A stretch of 56,955 nucleotides of DNA from Chromatiales bacterium (GTDB lineage: Bacteria; Pseudomonadota; Gammaproteobacteria; Steroidobacterales; GCA-2729495), in NCBI GenBank assembly GCA_020831895.1, contig JAFIFS010000062.1, positions 1 to 56,955 on the forward strand, in the 5' to 3' direction. A program made the position numbers and the translations under genes. This document shows positions 48,930 through 56,955 of the stretch, in pieces. The stretch's first letter is position 1, and each line of letters begins with the position of its first letter. Below the pieces are notes generated by a model that was not told where the DNA came from, made no database searches, and saw only the letters and a list, made by a program, of their open reading frames with translations.

Positions 48930-50422
48930 TGGTATTCATTCCCGACGATGAACTGGACCCAGCCGAGCGGGCTGGCCGCCAGGCCCGCGAAGATGCCCAC
49001 CCCGAGTGCGGACAGCGCGGTAAGGACTGCGGGCACGACCAGCGCAAGGCGGGCTCCGCGGCTGAGCGCCTCCCCGCCCGGCCACGCCGGTGGCGGGGCA
49101 CTGAACCAGATCCGGCGCAGCAGCGGCAGGAAGTAGCCCGCGTTGAGCAGCGTGCTCGCTACCAGCACGCCGACGACCCAGGGCATTCCGGCGGCCAGTG
49201 CACCGGTTCCGAGGAACCACTTGCTGATGAAGCCAGCTATGGGCGGCAGGCCGATCATGCCGAGCGCCCCGATGGTGAATGCAGCGCTGGTCCACGGCAT
49301 GGCGCGTCCGACGCCGTCGAGCTGGTCGATCCGCTTGATGCCCAGCGCCTCGGCGTAGTTTCCGGCGCAGAAGAACAGCGTGATCTTCATCAGTCCCTGG
49401 TGCACGAGGTGAACGAGTCCACCGATGGTTGCCAGCGGACCAGCCACTGCCGCACCGAGCGCGATGTAGGCCACCTGGCTCACCGTTGAGTAGGCGAGCC
49501 GCCTTTTCAGATTGGTCTGCCGCAGTGCGAGCAGGGACCCGTAGATGATCGTGATGCTGGCTGCTACTGCAAGCATCAGGTCCATCCCGAGCACCTGCAC
49601 CAGCTCAACGCCGAAGACGTCATAGACCAGCCTCACGATCCCGAACGCGCCCGCCTTGACTACAGCTACAGCATGCAGCAGCGCGCTGACGGGTGCCGGC
49701 GCCACCATCGCACGTGGCAGCCAGCCGTGCAGCGGAAACAGCGCTGCCTTGACGCCAAAGCCGATCAGCAGCAGCAGGAAGATCATGCGCAACGAGTTCT
49801 CGTTGCCAAGTACGATGTCGGCAACCTCACCCCCAGCGATGAAATCCTGCTGCCCTGTCAGCTGATACAGCCAGATCATCCCCGCCAGAAGCACGCCGCT
49901 TCCAGGCAGCGTGTACCGCAGGTAGCTGCGCCCACCGGCGCGCGCATCGCTTGTGCCGCGATGGACGACCAGCGGCCAGGTCGCCAGTGTCAGCATTTCG
50001 TAGAAGATGAAGAACGTGAACAGGTTGCCGGCTGCCGCGATACCCATCGTGCTGGCGACGCACAGGCTGAAGAACCCGAAGAAACGTGCCCGGTTCGGGC
50101 TGCGCTCCAGATACCCGATCGCATAGACGGTGGTCAGCAGCCAGAGCACGGCCGACAGGGTGGAAAACAGCAGGGACAGTCCATCGGTCTTGAGGACCAG
50201 GTCGATACCTGGCATCAGGTTGAGGCGCCAGACAAAACTCTCGCCGCTACGCACTGCGACCAGCAGGATGCCGATGAGTCCGAGCTTCAGCAGAGCCCCG
50301 CCCATGTTCAGCACGATCCGCAGCTTTTGGCGCTGCTCGCCCGCGAGGAAAATCAGGGCTGCGGTGACCAGGGAGGTCAAGACAATGTACAGCGGCAGCG
50401 CCTGCCAGAGGGGGCTGCTCAC
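48926..50422 (-). CDS. Mrp-like antiporter subunit D, second copy
   Basis: The 498-residue NuoM-type proton antiporter subunit has the TM5 glutamate Glu142 (FTFFIFYEMLTLATWPLV), GFGVKAALFPLHGWLPRAMVAPAPVSALLHAVAVVKAG, KRRLAYSTVSQVAYI, LVHLVHQGLMKITLFFCAGN and IAGFISKWFLG, so its channel looks intact. It starts at GTG 50422, overlapping the stop of the upstream subunit (GTGA). An open extension to 50743 runs through the upstream gene's other frame and is not coding. It overlaps the downstream subunit by four bases. Confidence 0.92.
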   Translation of the reverse strand: MSSPLWQALPLYIVLTSLVTAALIFLAGEQRQKLRIVLNMGGALLKLGLIGILLVAVRSGESFVWRLNLMPGIDLVLKTDGLSLLFSTLSAVLWLLTTVYAIGYLERSPNRARFFGFFSLCVASTMGIAAAGNLFTFFIFYEMLTLATWPLVVHRGTSDARAGGRSYLRYTLPGSGVLLAGMIWLYQLTGQQDFIAGGEVADIVLGNENSLRMIFLLLLIGFGVKAALFPLHGWLPRAMVAPAPVSALLHAVAVVKAGAFGIVRLVYDVFGVELVQVLGMDLMLAVAASITIIYGSLLALRQTNLKRRLAYSTVSQVAYIALGAAVAGPLATIGGLVHLVHQGLMKITLFFCAGNYAEALGIKRIDQLDGVGRAMPWTSAAFTIGALGMIGLPPIAGFISKWFLGTGALAAGMPWVVGVLVASTLLNAGYFLPLLRRIWFSAPPPAWPGGEALSRGARLALVVPAVLTALSALGVGIFAGLAASPLGWVQFIVGNEYQ

Positions 50423-51915
50423 GGTGCACCCGGAGTCAGGTGGAGCGGGGCTGGCAGCCCCGGTGCGGCGCCCGGAAGCAGCTGTGGCGGCAGAGCAAGC
50501 ACATCCAGCAACGGTGTTCCGGAGAAGCCCATTCCGATCGCCAGCATGGCCAGAGCCAGTGCCGAGAGTTCCATCAGGGGGTGTGGCCGTCGCACCGGTT
50601 GTGCCCGTCTTCTCGGCGAGCGCGGCGCAAATGTCAGAGCGAACACGCGAAACAGGTAGGCTGCCGTCAGCAGGCTGCCCGTCAGAAGCAGCAGGACCCA
50701 GACCCAGGCTTGGGCAGCCCAGGCCGCAGTCAGCATGAGCCACTTGGCAGTGAACCCGCCGCTCGGTGGCAGGCCCATCAGGCTGACTGCCGCCAGTGCG
50801 AATGCGAAAACGCTGGCGGGTATGTGTCGATCGAGCCCGGGCAGGCGATCGAGCCGGTCACTGCCCAGAGCCCAGATCATGTTCCCTGCGGCAAGGAACA
50901 TGGCAGCCTTGGCCAGCCCGTGTGCCAACAAATGGTAGATGGTGCCCTGCCAGGCTCCAGGCAGCGCGAAAACCAGCATCAGATAGCCCAGCTGCGCCAC
51001 TGTCGAGTAGGCAACCAGGTATTTCAGCTGTTGCTGCCGCAATGCTGCAATAGAGCCGTAAACAAGCGCTCCTGCGCCCATGGCAGCCAGCAGCTGACCG
51101 GCGCTGACCAGCCCGGCTACTGGTACTTCCATCCAGAACCAGATCCGGTAGAGCATGTACAGGGACACCTTGACGAGCAGCGCTGACAGCACCGCGCTTT
51201 CCGGTGGCGGCGCGCTGCCATGCGCAGGTGGCAGCCAGCCATGCAGCGGAAATATCGCGGACTTGAGCAGCAACCCGCCTGTCATCAGCAGCAGGGCGGC
51301 GATGGTCACTGCGCCCCCCGGCAGGCGGCTGCCAGCAAGTGCGAAGTCCAATGCGCCGGTGATCGCATAGACAACAGCAACGCCCAGCAGATAGACCAGC
51401 GATCCCAGCATCGCGAGCAGCAGGTATCGCATCGCTGCGCGCAGTGCGTCCGCCTTCCTGTCGAGGGCGATCAGCGAGATTCCGCTGAGACTGGCGATTT
51501 CAAGGCCAATGTACATCGTGAAGAGGTCGCCCGAGAGCAGCAATCCATTCAACGCCGAGAGCATCAGCAGCCAGGGCGGCCAGAAGGCAGTACCACGGGC
51601 GCCGGCACCTATGCTTGCCCATGCATGCAGGCTGGTGCCCAGGTAGACCAGCGTGACCAGCCAGAGCAGGAGCAGGTTCAGTCCGTCCAGCGCAAGGCGG
51701 ATGCCAAGCGGTGGCGCAATTCCTGCCAGAGCAAGGTCGAAAGGTCCGTCTGCACTGAAGCGCTGGCCAAGGAACAGCAGCTGTATGGCCAGCACCAGGC
51801 AGACCATCACCGCAAGCAGTCGGCCTGCACGTGCGCCCAGCATCACGGCTGCGATGGCAGCCAGCAAGGGCGCGAACACCAGGCTGAGCAGCAGTTCAGC
51901 GGGAGCCAGCTGCAT
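50419..51915 (-). CDS. Mrp-like antiporter subunit D, first copy
   Basis: The 498-residue antiporter-type subunit has Glu139 in TM5 (LFTMYIGLEIASLSG), LLLKSAIFPLHGWLPPAHGSAPPPESA in TM7, QLKYLVAYSTVAQLGYL and GGFTAKWLML, all hallmarks of a functional NuoN/MrpD-like protein. It has about 14 hydrophobic segments. The start is ATG 51915 (MQLAPAELLLSLVF), which lies 20 bases inside the mrpC-like gene. It ends with a Pro-rich tail whose stop overlaps the GTG of the next subunit. Confidence 0.92.
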   Translation of the reverse strand: MQLAPAELLLSLVFAPLLAAIAAVMLGARAGRLLAVMVCLVLAIQLLFLGQRFSADGPFDLALAGIAPPLGIRLALDGLNLLLLWLVTLVYLGTSLHAWASIGAGARGTAFWPPWLLMLSALNGLLLSGDLFTMYIGLEIASLSGISLIALDRKADALRAAMRYLLLAMLGSLVYLLGVAVVYAITGALDFALAGSRLPGGAVTIAALLLMTGGLLLKSAIFPLHGWLPPAHGSAPPPESAVLSALLVKVSLYMLYRIWFWMEVPVAGLVSAGQLLAAMGAGALVYGSIAALRQQQLKYLVAYSTVAQLGYLMLVFALPGAWQGTIYHLLAHGLAKAAMFLAAGNMIWALGSDRLDRLPGLDRHIPASVFAFALAAVSLMGLPPSGGFTAKWLMLTAAWAAQAWVWVLLLLTGSLLTAAYLFRVFALTFAPRSPRRRAQPVRRPHPLMELSALALAMLAIGMGFSGTPLLDVLALPPQLLPGAAPGLPAPLHLTPGAP

Positions 51916-52240
51916 CGCCGTCCTCTCCCACTGGGGGCAGCGGCTCGGCATCGAGGTGGGTTTCGTCGGTCACACGCTGCAGTGCGAGAAGCAGGGCCAG
52001 TGCCAGACTGGTTGCCGAGATGGAGATGATGATGCCGGTGATCACCATGGCCTGGGTGACAGGGTCAGGGGCGCCTGTGCCGCGCGCCCCCAGCGTTATC
52101 AGCATCAGCAGCACCGCCATGCCGAGCAGATTGAGCGCCAGCAGCTTGCGCAACAGGTGTCCCGCGATCAGCACACCGTAGATTCCGAGTCCGGCGAGTA
52201 CGGAAGCGGCGAGCATGTAGAGGGTCAGGGAGGCAGTCAT
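51896..52240 (-). CDS. mrpC: Mrp-like subunit C (NuoK-like)
   Basis: The 114-residue protein has three hydrophobic helices with the MnhC/NuoK pattern: LAGLGIYGVLIAGHLLRKLLALNLLGMAVLLMLITLG, then DPVTQAMVITGIIISISATSLALALLLAL, where PVTQAMVITGIVI is characteristic of MrpC. The short acidic tail is soluble. It starts at ATG 52240 with an ATGA overlap to the MrpB-like gene, and its last 20 bases overlap the next subunit. Confidence 0.92.
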   Translation of the reverse strand: MTASLTLYMLAASVLAGLGIYGVLIAGHLLRKLLALNLLGMAVLLMLITLGARGTGAPDPVTQAMVITGIIISISATSLALALLLALQRVTDETHLDAEPLPPVGEDGDAAGSR

Positions 52241-53175
52241 GGTGCAGGCCGCCGTACGCCAGCACTGCCGAGAAAAAGCAGGAGCAAGGTCAGTGCTATC
52301 GAGACAGTCAGTGCGCCCTCGACAAGGTAGATTGTCCACAGGCCCGGAATAGCAAAAGCCGGCTGGCCGAATGCCAGTTGGCCGAGCCCCAGCACCGAGA
52401 AGACGATGAGTCCGAGCACGACTCCAGCCCGCAGCAGCCGGCTTGCCCTGGTGCTTCGCTGAAGTGATCCCGTGAGACCCAGCAGCACACCCGCCCCGGC
52501 AAGCACCGCTCCAGCCTGGAAGGCGCCACCCGGGGCCTTTCCGCCCGCATGGAGCAGGTAGCCGCCTACAAGGACCGCAATGGGAACCGCGGCTGCAAGG
52601 AGCGCCTGCAGCAGCGGAATCGACGACGATAACGGCGGAAGGGTCGCGGCATCCTGCGGCTGCAGGATGCGCAACGCCAGCCAGGCGGCGACCAGCGCCG
52701 ACATCTCCAGCAGCGTATCGTAGCCTCGCCACAGAAGCAGTACGCCGGTGACCGGATTCTCCATCGGCACAGCCTGCATGAGCTGGATGGCCTGCTGACC
52801 AGCGACCTCGCCCTCAACGGGCATGATGTTGACCAGGGTGAGGCCGAGCAGCATCACCAGCAGGCTGCTCATCACTGCCACGGGCAGTGCCAGGCGCGAA
52901 CTGCGCGCGTAGCGTTGTCCACCCTTGGCGGGGTTGTGCTCGAGGAGCCGACGATAGGTCGCAAGGAGCATTGCTCCGGTCAGTCCCGCTCCGATGGCCG
53001 CCTCGGCCAGCGCGAGGTCTGGTGCGCCCAGCCTTGCCCAGGCCACAGCCATCGCCAGTCCGAGCGCGATGAACATGATGATGGCGCGGAACAGCTCACG
53101 CCCTGCGACAACCTGCCATGCCAGCCAGACCAGCCCCGTGATTATCAGGAAATCCAGCAGAGTCCCGGCGGTCAT
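52237..53175 (-). CDS. MrpA C-terminal domain fused to MrpB (MbhD-MbhE-MnhB)
   Basis: The 312-residue membrane protein combines three modules normally split between MrpA and MrpB. Residues about 15-90 are the DUF4040/MbhD-like part (AIIMFIALGLAMAVAWARLGAPDLALAEAAIGAGLTGAML). About 100-175 resemble MbhE (ENPVTGVLLLWRGYDTLLEMSALVAAWLALRI). About 185-300 are the MnhB domain (GGYLLHAGGKAPGGAFQAGAVLAGAGVLLGL). No gene for a full-length MrpA is present, so this fusion provides its C-terminal part. It starts at ATG 53175 inside the mrpG stop, and its end overlaps mrpC by ATGA. Confidence 0.88.
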   Translation of the reverse strand: MTAGTLLDFLIITGLVWLAWQVVAGRELFRAIIMFIALGLAMAVAWARLGAPDLALAEAAIGAGLTGAMLLATYRRLLEHNPAKGGQRYARSSRLALPVAVMSSLLVMLLGLTLVNIMPVEGEVAGQQAIQLMQAVPMENPVTGVLLLWRGYDTLLEMSALVAAWLALRILQPQDAATLPPLSSSIPLLQALLAAAVPIAVLVGGYLLHAGGKAPGGAFQAGAVLAGAGVLLGLTGSLQRSTRASRLLRAGVVLGLIVFSVLGLGQLAFGQPAFAIPGLWTIYLVEGALTVSIALTLLLLFLGSAGVRRPAP

Positions 53176-53465
53176 GTCCGATACCCTCTAGCCATGTGGG
53201 CATGGCGCGCTATGAGGTAGGCCGATACGGTGGACGCGAGTAGGGCCAGCGCCCAGACGATCAGCAGCAGCAGCGCCACGCGCACCGATCGCGAGGCCAG
53301 TGCCATGGCTGCACACACCAGCATGAGGCCCACATTGTCTGCCTTGGTCAGCGCGTGAAGCCTGCTGTGCAAATCCGGAAACCTGAGCAGCCCGATGGTT
53401 CCGGCCAGGTAGAAACCACAGCCGACGACCAGCAGCATCACAACGGCCAGATCCAGTGCGATCAT
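53172..53465 (-). CDS. mrpG: Mrp-like subunit G
   Basis: The 97-residue protein has three hydrophobic helices and the PhaG/MnhG signature GCGFYLAGTIGLLRFPDLHSRLHALTKADNVGLMLV. The C-terminus is short and basic. It overlaps the start and stop of its neighbours by four bases on each side. Subunit G is required for assembly of Mrp complexes in well-studied systems; that role is carried over from the family. Confidence 0.92.
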   Translation of the reverse strand: MIALDLAVVMLLVVGCGFYLAGTIGLLRFPDLHSRLHALTKADNVGLMLVCAAMALASRSVRVALLLLIVWALALLASTVSAYLIARHAHMARGYRT

Positions 53466-53752
53466 GCGTCCTCCTCCCCGCCCTCGTCGACCCGGCTGGC
53501 GCGTAGTGGCAGGGCGACGAACGCCACGCTGAGGATCGTGGCCAGCAGCACGAACAGCAGGGCGACGTCACGAAGCGCGGGCTGGGCTGTCCATTCGGCC
53601 AGCAGCAGGAGCAGGGCGACGGTCGTGCTTCCGAACAGCAGTGCGGCCAGCATCCGGTCGGCAGCCGTCGGGCCCCGGGCGACGCGCGAAAGCCCGGCGG
53701 CAAGATTCAGCAGAAGGAACAGTGCTGCGACGGGCAGCAGCCAGTCGATCAT
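53462..53752 (-). CDS. mrpF: Mrp-like subunit F
   Basis: The 96-residue protein has three hydrophobic helices with the MnhF core LSRVARGPTAADRMLAALLFGSTTVALLLLLAE, then DVALLFVLLATILSVAFVAL and an acidic tail (DEGGEEDA). It starts at ATG 53752 within the mrpE stop (ATGA). Family assignment rests on the RGPTxADR motif and on its position between E and G. Confidence 0.92.
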   Translation of the reverse strand: MIDWLLPVAALFLLLNLAAGLSRVARGPTAADRMLAALLFGSTTVALLLLLAEWTAQPALRDVALLFVLLATILSVAFVALPLRASRVDEGGEEDA

Positions 53753-54264
53753 CCCGGTGCTTTCAGCGGGACCGAGAACAGCCAGGCGATTCTGGTCTCC
53801 AGGTCGTCAAGATCGTCGGTACTGCCGGGAAACAGCCGGTGGACGATCAGCACGTCGCGCTCTGGCTCCAGCTCCACGCTCAGCGTGCCCGGCACCAGGC
53901 TGATCACGCTGACCAACGCCGTACGAGGCAGACCCGGGCCGAGGCGCAGCCGATACTCCTGCCAGCAGGGCTGGATCGGCAGCGACGGAGCCAGGGCACG
54001 GCGCGCCACATCCAGCGCACCAGCCAGAAACTTGCGCAGGAACCATGCGGTGAATGCGAGCAATCGCAGCGGGCGCCACGGGTAGGGCACGCCGGGCGCG
54101 AGCCATGCACCGGTTGCAGCGCCGGCGACAGCAAACACCAGGCCGGTCAGCGGGCTACCCGGGCCATCGAGCGCAAACCAGATGCCGTAAAGCATCACGC
54201 AGGTCTGCACTGCCCAGAGCACGCGCTCATGCCGGGCTACAGGCTCCTGATCGTTCGTCACCAT
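53749..54264 (-). CDS. mrpE: Mrp-like subunit E
   Basis: The 171-residue protein has a hydrophobic N-terminal half (two helices, LWAVQTCVMLYGIWFALDG and LTGLVFAVAGAATGAWL), a third helix around LLAFTAWFLRKFLAGALDVARRAL, and a soluble C-terminal domain with ALVSVISLVPGTLSVELEPERDVLIVHRL, diagnostic of MnhE/MrpE. It is the first gene of the eight-gene operon, preceded by a 272-base region shared with the divergent helicase gene where the promoter must lie. No clear promoter match was found by eye. Confidence 0.92.
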   Translation of the reverse strand: MVTNDQEPVARHERVLWAVQTCVMLYGIWFALDGPGSPLTGLVFAVAGAATGAWLAPGVPYPWRPLRLLAFTAWFLRKFLAGALDVARRALAPSLPIQPCWQEYRLRLGPGLPRTALVSVISLVPGTLSVELEPERDVLIVHRLFPGSTDDLDDLETRIAWLFSVPLKAPG

Positions 54265-54536
54265 GCGCTGGATTCTAGCAGGCAGCCCCGTTCCGGATTG
54301 CGGCTACCGGTTGACCGGCCGGGGCCTTGATCCGGGCTCTGATCAGACTGGGGCGTCCGTTCCGTATCGGCGGCGCCAGTTGTGGTAGGCTTGATTCTTT
54401 GGCGGGCAATTTGCTCGCCTGCGCCGCGCCCAAGGGCACCGCGTCATATCTGGAACCTCCCCGCCAGCCGATTTCCGCATTAACACTTCAATCTGCGCGT
54501 GCGCCGCTGGCTCGCCGCGCCGGAGTCTCACTACAC

Positions 54537-55826
54537 ATGTCATTCGAGAACCTGGGCCTCGCGCCCGAGCTGCTGCGTGCAATTCACTCGCAGGACTACA
54601 ACGAGCCTACCCCCGTACAGCAGGCGGCGATCCCGCCCGTGCTGGCCGGGCGCGACCTGATCGCGCGTGCACAGACCGGTACTGGCAAGACCGCCGCGTT
54701 CACGCTGCCGCTGCTGCAGCGACTGGCTGCGAACAAGCCTCAGGGTGGCCGGCGCCCTCGGGCGCTGATTCTTGCGCCGACGCGCGAGCTGGCCGCGCAG
54801 GTCGCCGAGAGCGTGCGCACCTACGGTGAGCATCTGCCGCTTCGCAGCTGCGTGATCTTCGGTGGTGTCAGCATCAATCCGCAGATCTCTGCCTTGCGCC
54901 GCGGCGTGGATATCATCATCGCAACGCCGGGCCGGCTGCTCGACCACCTGCAGCAGCGCACAGTCGACCTCCGCGCCATCGAGACCCTGGTGCTCGATGA
55001 AGCCGACCGGATGCTCGACATGGGCTTCATCCGTGACATCCGCAAGGTGCTCGCGGTGCTGCCCTCCAACCGCCAGACACTGCTGTTCTCGGCAACCTTC
55101 TCGGCGGAGATCGAGAAACTGGCCGGCGAAATCCTGCGTGAGCCCGAGCGGGTCGCTGTTGCACCGCGCAACAGTGCGGCGCAGACGGTCGAGCAGGTGA
55201 TCCACCCGGTCGACCGCGCCAACAAGCGCCAGCTTCTGTCGTACCTGATCGGCAGCGGACGCTGGGCGCAGGTGCTGGTCTTCACGCGCACCAAGCATGG
55301 CGCCAACCGACTGGCGACGCAGCTCGAGCAGGACGGCATCCGCTGTGCCGCGATCCATGGCAACAAGAGCCAGGGTGCGCGCACGCGGGCGCTGGACGAC
55401 TTCAAGCGCGGCGCTGTCCGGGTGCTGGTCGCGACCGACATCGCTGCACGCGGCCTCGACATCGACCAGCTGGCCCATGTGGTCAACTACGAGCTGCCGA
55501 ACGTGCCGGAGGACTACGTGCACCGGATCGGGCGCACCGGGCGCGCCGGCCACGAGGGTCAGGCAATCTCGCTGCTGGGCGAGGATGAGCATGGCTACAT
55601 GCGCGACATCGAGAAGCTGCTCGGACGCAGCCTGCCGCGGGTACCAGTGGAAGGTTTCGAGCCTACGCCCGGGCTGCGTGCGCCGCCGCCGACAAGCGGG
55701 CAGGGCCGTTCAGGCCGTCCGGGTCCTGGTGGTCGGGGCGCAGCCGCTGGCCGGGGACGCCCCGGCCAGCCGCCACGCAAGGCTCAGCGGCGTGCGCCGC
55801 GTCGCTTTGCTCCGCCGGCCTCATAG
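54537..55826 (+). CDS. rhlE: DEAD-box RNA helicase (RhlE-like)
   Basis: The 429-residue ATP-dependent RNA helicase has all motifs in order: phenylalanine/Q motif (FENLGL...[10 protein letters not shown]), Walker A AQTGTGKT, Ia [24 protein letters not shown] ([13 protein letters not shown]), [29 protein letters not shown] and [10 protein letters not shown]. The tail from about 375 is Gly/Arg/Pro-rich and basic, typical of RhlE RNA-binding extensions. The start is ATG 54537; a longer open frame from 54327 lacks similarity. Its last 43 bases overlap the convergent RRM gene. The leader of up to 270 bases may be regulatory, as in cold-induced helicases (inference). Confidence 0.94.
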   Translation: MSFENLGLAPELLRAIHSQDYNEPTPVQQAAIPPVLAGRDLIARAQTGTGKTAAFTLPLLQRLAANKPQGGRRPRALILAPTRELAAQVAESVRTYGEHLPLRSCVIFGGVSINPQISALRRGVDIIIATPGRLLDHLQQRTVDLRAIETLVLDEADRMLDMGFIRDIRKVLAVLPSNRQTLLFSATFSAEIEKLAGEILREPERVAVAPRNSAAQTVEQVIHPVDRANKRQLLSYLIGSGRWAQVLVFTRTKHGANRLATQLEQDGIRCAAIHGNKSQGARTRALDDFKRGAVRVLVATDIAARGLDIDQLAHVVNYELPNVPEDYVHRIGRTGRAGHEGQAISLLGEDEHGYMRDIEKLLGRSLPRVPVEGFEPTPGLRAPPPTSGQGRSGRPGPGGRGAAAGRGRPGQPPRKAQRRAPRRFAPPAS

Positions 55827-56050
55827 CGCACACGAAGCGCGCTGCCGTCGACTGTACGGCCATCGAGCCCGGCGATTGCCGCCCGGGCTTCATGGCCTTC
55901 CATCTCGATGAATCCGAAGCCCCGGCACTTGCCGCTGAAAAGGTCTTTTGCAACCTCGATTGAGCGGACAGTGCCGAATTCGGCGAACAGCTCGGAGACC
56001 GAGCGCTCCGATGCTTCGGGTGGCAGATTGCCGACGTAGAGTTTCTTCAA
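55784..56050 (-). CDS. RNA recognition motif (RRM) protein
   Basis: The 88-residue protein is a single RRM: RNP2 LYVGNL at residues 4-9, RNP1 CRGFGFIEM at about 42-50, followed by a short basic tail ([10 protein letters not shown]). The start is TTG 56050 (MKKLYVGNL), four bases after the stop of the cold-shock gene, which suggests coupled translation. Small bacterial RRM proteins act as RNA chaperones or binding proteins. The 3' end overlaps the helicase gene on the other strand. Confidence 0.85.
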   Translation of the reverse strand: MKKLYVGNLPPEASERSVSELFAEFGTVRSIEVAKDLFSGKCRGFGFIEMEGHEARAAIAGLDGRTVDGSALRVRYEAGGAKRRGARR

Positions 56051-56054
56051 AGGT

Positions 56055-56261
56055 TCAGCCGGCCAGCTGGATGCGCGTGGCCTGCAGGCCCTTGCGGCCT
56101 TCCTCAACCTCGAAGCTCACAGCCTGGCCTTCGGTCAGGCTGAACAGGCCGCTGTCGCGCAGAGCCGAGCTGTGCACGAACAGGTCTGCACCACCCTCAC
56201 TCGGGGCGATGAAGCCATAACCCTTGGAATCGTTGAACCACTTGACGGTACCGGTCGCCAT
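56055..56261 (-). CDS. Cold-shock protein (CspA family)
   Basis: The 68-residue OB-fold protein has the RNA-binding motifs KGYGFI and DLFVHSSAL, and starts [20 protein letters not shown] like CspA-type proteins. The ATG at 56261 is preceded by AGAGGT. The upstream 171 bases to the cytochrome gene should hold its promoter and leader; no cold-box could be confirmed by eye. It is first in a csp-RRM operon facing the helicase gene. Confidence 0.95.
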   Translation of the reverse strand: MATGTVKWFNDSKGYGFIAPSEGGADLFVHSSALRDSGLFSLTEGQAVSFEVEEGRKGLQATRIQLAG

Positions 56262-56432
56262 TACTCTCTACCTCTTGATACTGACTTGATATTGGAACGT
56301 ATTGCAGGTCGAGACGGGCGATTCTCAGGAGTGGCCAGTGGATACTGCCGGGATGCCAGACAGGACTTGCAACGCATCCACTTTAACAGGTGCGCTGGTC
56401 CTTGCGGGAATTTATGGCGTGGGCCAGGCGCC

Positions 56433-56870
56433 TCAGCGCTGGTGAATCGTGACCCAGCGCCGGTAGATCTCTTCCGGCCACAGGCTCTGGAACCAGGCGA
56501 CAGCGGCGCGTTGTTCCTCGTCACTCAGCAGGTGGCCGAACGGGGGCATCTGGCCACCAAGATGTGCGCCGCCACGGTCGATCCAGTCGAGCAGTTCGTC
56601 CAGTGGGTGATGCCAGTCGTGCGCGGTGCCGTTGAGCGGCGGCGGTGGATAGTTGCCCTGTTCATCGGGTATCCACCATTGCTCGACTGCGCCCTCGGCC
56701 TGCGTGCCGTGGCAGACCGCGCAGTGTTGCTGGAAAATCTCGTAACCCTGCTCGACCTGTGCCGCCGTGTACCAACGGCCGGGCACCGTCCACTCCCCGC
56801 CGGGATCCGGGCTGCAACCAACGAGCAGGACCAGGAGTAGGAGCGAACTTGTTCGCGATAACAAACGCAC
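56433..56870 (-). CDS. Cytochrome c lipoprotein (c-type haem protein)
   Basis: The 145-residue product has a short signal peptide with lipobox LLVGC (acylated Cys), followed by a class I cytochrome c: haem-binding CAVCH in YEIFQQHCAVCHGTQAEG, a PPLNGTAHDW segment, and the distal Met in QMPPFGHLLSDEE. It is probably anchored in the inner or outer membrane facing the periplasm, as an electron carrier. The start is GTG 56870 (MRLLSRTSSLLLLVLL...). The open frame continues to 56954 but the extension has no signal character. The codons for Ser-Arg-Thr-Ser-Ser fall in a REP-like palindrome. Confidence 0.88.
   Translation of the reverse strand: MRLLSRTSSLLLLVLLVGCSPDPGGEWTVPGRWYTAAQVEQGYEIFQQHCAVCHGTQAEGAVEQWWIPDEQGNYPPPPLNGTAHDWHHPLDELLDWIDRGGAHLGGQMPPFGHLLSDEEQRAAVAWFQSLWPEEIYRRWVTIHQR
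56837..56858. repeat. REP-like palindrome inside the cytochrome c signal sequence
   Basis: The sequence starts with GTAGGAGCGAACTTG and contains GCGAAC (56843-56848) and GTTCGC (56851-56856) around TT. This is the GTAGGAGCGA-type REP shape of Pseudomonas-like genomes (recollection), here within codons 5-9 of the cytochrome gene. It shares the CGAAC...GTTCG core with the element at 1-44. Confidence 0.55.
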
Positions 56871-56955
56871 TGGTTGCGCGCTGGCGGTGACGCCGTCCGC
56901 AACGGCTTTCCCGGACACGCCGTGAATACGTCCCTGTAGGTTCGGGCGCCGCATC

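Noticed and set aside
48926..50743. 605-codon version of the second antiporter subunit
   Set aside because: The first 107 codons are an alternative frame of the upstream subunit; GTG 50422 forms the usual GTGA overlap.

Overview
The window is GC-rich, densely packed chromosomal DNA from a Gammaproteobacterium. The evidence is the gene content (SahR-metF-metH, SthA, RhlE-type DEAD-box helicase beside RRM and cold-shock genes, DUF3014 protein) and REP-type palindromes like those of Pseudomonas and Xanthomonadaceae. I cannot place it at genus level. No tRNA, rRNA, CRISPR array, insertion sequence or prophage was found, and no gap between genes exceeds about 300 bases.

Layout. 1-170: a REP-like palindrome and four 18-bp tandem repeats. 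173-991: DUF3014 membrane-anchored protein. 998-2469 (minus): SDR plus carboxymuconolactone-decarboxylase-like pair. 2580-8090: methionine-cycle operon (SahR-like ArsR/methyltransferase regulator, metF, metH) behind a textbook promoter overlapped by a palindromic operator and almost no leader. 8218-8622: mscL. 8884-11312: a large IPT/beta-propeller lipoprotein gene split by a frameshift. 11466-15308: LysE exporter, CDGSH protein, zinc alcohol dehydrogenase, an N-terminally abnormal MDR reductase and a methyltransferase. 15511-19721: pyruvate-kinase-like enzyme, D-2-hydroxyacid dehydrogenase and a convergent MFS transporter. 19793-24117: bactofilin-like membrane protein, fatty-acid desaturase, and a Na+/phosphate transporter-PhoU pair.

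The dominant feature is a two-partner secretion locus at 24158-42960. It holds a filamentous adhesin of about 5,670 residues (TpsA, LktA-like), one of the largest kinds of bacterial protein, followed 23 bp later by its outer-membrane transporter (TpsB, FhaC/ShlB family). The adhesin has a long array of glycine/valine-rich beta repeats interrupted by acidic/Gln-rich inserts, and a distinct C-terminal third with the only cysteines of the mature chain, in three close pairs. TpsB carries an unusual CVTC pair in its POTRA region.

43058-47306 holds the soluble transhydrogenase SthA, an unknown anchored protein, a macro-domain protein, a TVP38/DedA-like membrane protein and an SDR. 47307-54264 (minus) is an eight-gene Mrp-like cation/proton antiporter operon, nearly every junction a 4-bp stop/start overlap. 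It is unusual in having three NuoL/M/N-type subunits, an MrpA-tail/MrpB fusion and a last subunit whose key TM5 glutamate is replaced by valine. 54537-56261 is an RNA-metabolism/cold-adaptation cluster (RhlE-like helicase convergent with csp-RRM). The window ends with a cytochrome c lipoprotein whose signal peptide is encoded partly by a REP-like palindrome.
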